DNA from: Phycisphaerales bacterium UBA2266 | Lineage (GTDB): Bacteria > Planctomycetota > Phycisphaerae > Sedimentisphaerales > Anaerobacaceae | Assembly: GCA_002347125.1 (NCBI GenBank) | Contig: DDXG01000151.1 | Coordinates: 1 to 14,106 of the forward strand | Direction: 5' to 3' | DNA: 14,106 bases | Shown: in pieces, positions 13,485-14,106 of the stretch | Position numbering within the stretch: position 1 is the first letter of the stretch | Layout of the letters: the number at the start of each line of letters is the position of its first letter | Notes under the pieces: generated by a model | Told to the model about the DNA's origin: nothing | Seen by the model: only the letters and a program-made list of their open reading frames with translations | Databases searched by the model: none | Program-made: the position numbers and the translations under genes

Positions 13485-14093
13485 TCATTTGGCTGTGTTT
13501 ACCCACTCAGCGGCTGCCAGCCACAGATAGCGAAGAGTCTTCCTGCCGTCGCTTGTGACCGGAAGCAGGTTGAAGGCAACGCGGAAGCCGACCAAGCCGC
13601 ACACGACGGTGGCGATCGGACCTGTAGCGCCGACTAGGTAGGCTGCTGCGATGACGACGATCGCGACGAGTACATCCGCCATCCAGCCGGCCGCACTCAT
13701 GAACGCTCGCCTCGCGTAGCTCACTTGTCGGTAGCGGTCGTCGTAAGTGACTCGTCCACCGAACGGGAACACGCGCAGCGCGAGCTTGCAGCCTGACGGA
13801 GTAGCCCCAACTCGCAGGATGGCGGGTCCCTTTCCCAATGCGAACTCTTCGCTGTCGATCCCGCACAGCTTGGCGGCATAGTAGTGGCCTGCTTCGTGGC
13901 AAACGTCCAAGAGAATCGGCACGACGACGAGCAGCGCCACGAAAGCGTGCAGCAGCTCGGCATCCGTCAGTGGCAGGAAGTACAAGGCCAAGCATGAAGC
14001 GTCGCACCAATTCATCATCCCTCCGTTCAAAATCCGGATAGCCATTAAAATTAGAAATAGATTAAAAAACAGATTATGTGATTTCATCGACAT
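13485..14093 (-). CDS. Membrane M50-type (site-2 protease) metalloprotease
   Basis: 202 residues. The zinc-binding motif HEAGH (66-70) sits in a hydrophobic segment (LLDVCHEAGHYYAAKLCG), and the third ligand is in NLLPVTSDG (175-183), the family's N-x-x-P-x-x-x-x-D-G pattern. FPFGGRVTY (109-117) resembles the GG-containing loop of M50 proteases. Further helices lie at about 8-22, 50-65, 135-153 and 158-172. Such enzymes cut membrane-embedded substrates, often to release a regulator. At about 200 residues, with no PDZ domain, it is a minimal form. The ATG at 14093 has AGGGA 7 bases upstream, but the frame stays open to the window edge, so an earlier start cannot be excluded. Its 5' end is notably AT-rich. 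Confidence 0.84.
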   Translation of the reverse strand: MSMKSHNLFFNLFLILMAIRILNGGMMNWCDASCLALYFLPLTDAELLHAFVALLVVVPILLDVCHEAGHYYAAKLCGIDSEEFALGKGPAILRVGATPSGCKLALRVFPFGGRVTYDDRYRQVSYARRAFMSAAGWMADVLVAIVVIAAAYLVGATGPIATVVCGLVGFRVAFNLLPVTSDGRKTLRYLWLAAAEWVNTAK

Positions 14094-14106
14094 CCACGAA
14101 TCCCTG

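Noticed and set aside
1..14106. CRISPR arrays, tRNA or rRNA genes, insertion sequences
   Set aside because: No regularly spaced repeats, tRNA-like cloverleaf segments, rRNA sequence, transposase frames or terminal inverted repeats were seen on either strand.

Overview
The window is part of a conjugation module, most likely from an integrative conjugative element or plasmid of a proteobacterium. It is GC-rich, with short AT-rich stretches at operon heads. The F-like/MPF-F mating-pair genes run in the order pilin-traL-traE-traK-traB-dsbC-traV-traC. A VirD4/TraD coupling protein is followed by a DUF4400 (TraJ-like) membrane protein, a pairing typical of the SXT/R391 and IncA/C transfer modules. 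The host cannot be named from the sequence; a beta- or gammaproteobacterium is an inference. Relaxase, integrase, replication and partition genes are not in the window.

Layout. (1) 6205 down to 1, minus strand: a tightly packed operon encoding a VirB1-like lytic transglycosylase, an OmpA-domain lipoprotein, a 65-residue membrane protein, the TraA-like pilin, TraL, TraE, TraK, TraB, DsbC, TraV and the first 194 codons of TraC, which runs off the left edge. (2) 6304-6897, plus strand: a membrane M48-type metalloprotease divergent from that operon. (3) 12482 down to 6894, minus strand: a second long gene string. It holds three small unknown genes, a 157-bp gap with a strong palindrome, a small periplasmic protein, TraD, a DUF4400 protein, a stand-alone EAL-domain protein with all its catalytic residues, a YdjM-like membrane hydrolase and two small membrane proteins, one of only 42 residues. 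(4) 12625-12891, plus strand: a small acidic unknown protein divergent from string 3. (5) 14093 down to 12888, minus strand: a membrane M50 (site-2-protease-type) metalloprotease, a two-helix membrane protein and a short, probably frameshifted gene.

How it fits together. TraA-TraC with DsbC and the transglycosylase would build the pilus and transenvelope channel, and TraD would feed the DNA. The heads of the two minus-strand operons share a 29-bp sequence (22 of 29 identical) ending at exactly the same distance, 36 bp, upstream of both start codons. This suggests one regulator switches on both halves of the transfer machinery, and it is the most interesting observation here. The rest is accessory cargo inside the transfer operons: a c-di-GMP phosphodiesterase-like protein, two membrane metalloproteases and several unrecognised small envelope proteins.
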